From Pedobacter sp. (lineage in GTDB: Bacteria > Bacteroidota > Bacteroidia > Sphingobacteriales > Sphingobacteriaceae), in the NCBI GenBank assembly GCA_004295885.1, contig SEDG01000333.1:1-5971 (forward strand): a stretch of DNA of 5,971 bases, written 5' to 3'. How positions within the stretch are numbered: position 1 is the first letter of the stretch; every line of letters starts with the position of its first letter. Positions 5,530-5,971 of this stretch are shown one piece after another. The notes beneath the pieces are model-generated. The model was given only the letters and a program-made list of their open reading frames with translations. It searched no databases and had not been told where the DNA came from. Both the position numbers and the translations under genes were made by a program.

Positions 5530-5541
5530 AGAATTACAAAA

Positions 5542-5595
5542 GTTTATTATCTAATCGTTCGATAAACGGATGGCTTTAAGCTATTCAGTTCATCC
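5542..5595 (+). promoter_or_regulatory. Two abutting leader hairpins before the receptor gene
   Basis: GTTTAT (5542-5547) pairs with ATAAAC (5562-5567), and immediately after it GGATG (5568-5572) pairs with CATCC (5591-5595), with an 18-nt loop. They would lie in the 5' untranslated region of the receptor transcript. The stems are short and no T-run follows, so a regulatory role is speculative. Confidence 0.25.
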
Positions 5596-5609
5596 TTAAA
5601 TATATTATT

Positions 5610-5971
5610 ATGAAAAAAATACACCTATTACTGGTTGTACTACTTACTTTTTTTACCATTCCAACTTTTGCTAATGTTTTAGCGGAGTTTAAAGGGAAAG
5701 TTACTGATGCTAATACCAAAGAGCCTCTTTCTGGCGCTACTGTCTATATTTCCGATTTAAAAGCTACCACTACCACCAACTCAAATGGAGAGTTTACTTT
5801 TACCAATGTACCTGCAAAAGGTAAGTTTTTGGTTGAGGTTAGATACGTTGGTTACAAAACCACTTCTCAACAAGTAGATTTGAGTTCAAACGCGACAGTT
5901 ACGTTTGCTTTGGAAGCTTCAGTTATTGAAAGTGCCGAAGTGGTAATTACCGGAACGCCATACAGCTCTAA
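5610..5971 (+). CDS. TonB-dependent outer-membrane receptor, 5' end only
   Basis: The reading frame runs off the window after 120 complete codons. It begins with a signal peptide (MKKIHLLLVVLLTFFTIPTFA, cleaved around residues 21-25). A carboxypeptidase-like regulatory domain follows at about 27-103, with FKGKVTDANTKEPLSGATV (27-45), the SNGEFTFTNVP turn (58-68) and EVRYVGYKT (76-84). EVVITGTPYSS at 110-120 is the usual lead into the TonB box and plug domain. Proteins with this start are outer-membrane transporters energised by TonB-ExbBD; the substrate cannot be told from this part. The ATG is preceded by an AT-rich stretch without a Shine-Dalgarno site, as is normal in the phylum. The preceding small Cys/His-rich gene may be functionally linked. 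Confidence 0.92.
   Translation, partial: MKKIHLLLVVLLTFFTIPTFANVLAEFKGKVTDANTKEPLSGATVYISDLKATTTTNSNGEFTFTNVPAKGKFLVEVRYVGYKTTSQQVDLSSNATVTFALEASVIESAEVVITGTPYSS

Noticed and set aside
5482..5532. Repeat unit 2 as a miniature transposable element with TAGA target duplication
   Set aside because: TAGA occurs at 5482-5485 and 5529-5532, but the right copy overlaps the last base of the arm, unit 1 has no such flanks, and a 4-bp match is easily chance.

Overview
The window looks like chromosome from a Bacteroidetes bacterium, most likely of the Sphingobacteriaceae (Pedobacter-like). The support is an AT-rich base composition, start codons mostly lacking Shine-Dalgarno sites, promoter boxes of the Bacteroidetes type (TTG/TTTG, 17-23 nt, TAnnTTTG), and a TonB-dependent receptor opening with a carboxypeptidase-like regulatory domain. 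The genus is inferred, not proven.

Layout. Positions 1-121 hold no gene but carry a 59-bp dyad-bounded patch (11-69) that may be a dispersed repeat or terminator. From 122 to 5016 everything is on the minus strand. In transcription order this is: hutU (urocanate hydratase, 5016-3349); a 180-bp regulatory stretch with two palindromes, a strong promoter and a fluoride riboswitch; a CLC-type fluoride/proton antiporter gene (3168-2212) that appears to lack about 100 internal residues; and a two-gene unit, a TetR-like regulator (2091-1438) followed 5 bp later by an ABC1/UbiB-family kinase-like protein (1432-122). From 5082 onward the genes are on the plus strand: a small exported Cys/His-rich protein with a TTG start (5082-5417), a 192-bp gap with two near-identical 44-bp inverted repeats, and the 5' end of a TonB-dependent receptor (5610 to the window edge).

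How the parts work together. The best-resolved system is the fluoride module. A TTTG-N19-TAAGTTTG promoter should start transcription at or next to the first base of the riboswitch aptamer. A downstream hairpin can hide the ribosome binding site, and it uses bases that the fluoride-bound pseudoknot also needs, so a translational ON switch can be read from the sequence. The antiporter it controls keeps its N- and C-terminal motifs but seems to have lost the central helices, so the module may be decaying. hutU serves histidine breakdown and stands without other hut genes here. The small Cys/His-rich protein and the receptor could form an outer-membrane uptake or metal-handling pair, and the twin 44-bp repeats between them are the least explained signal in the window.
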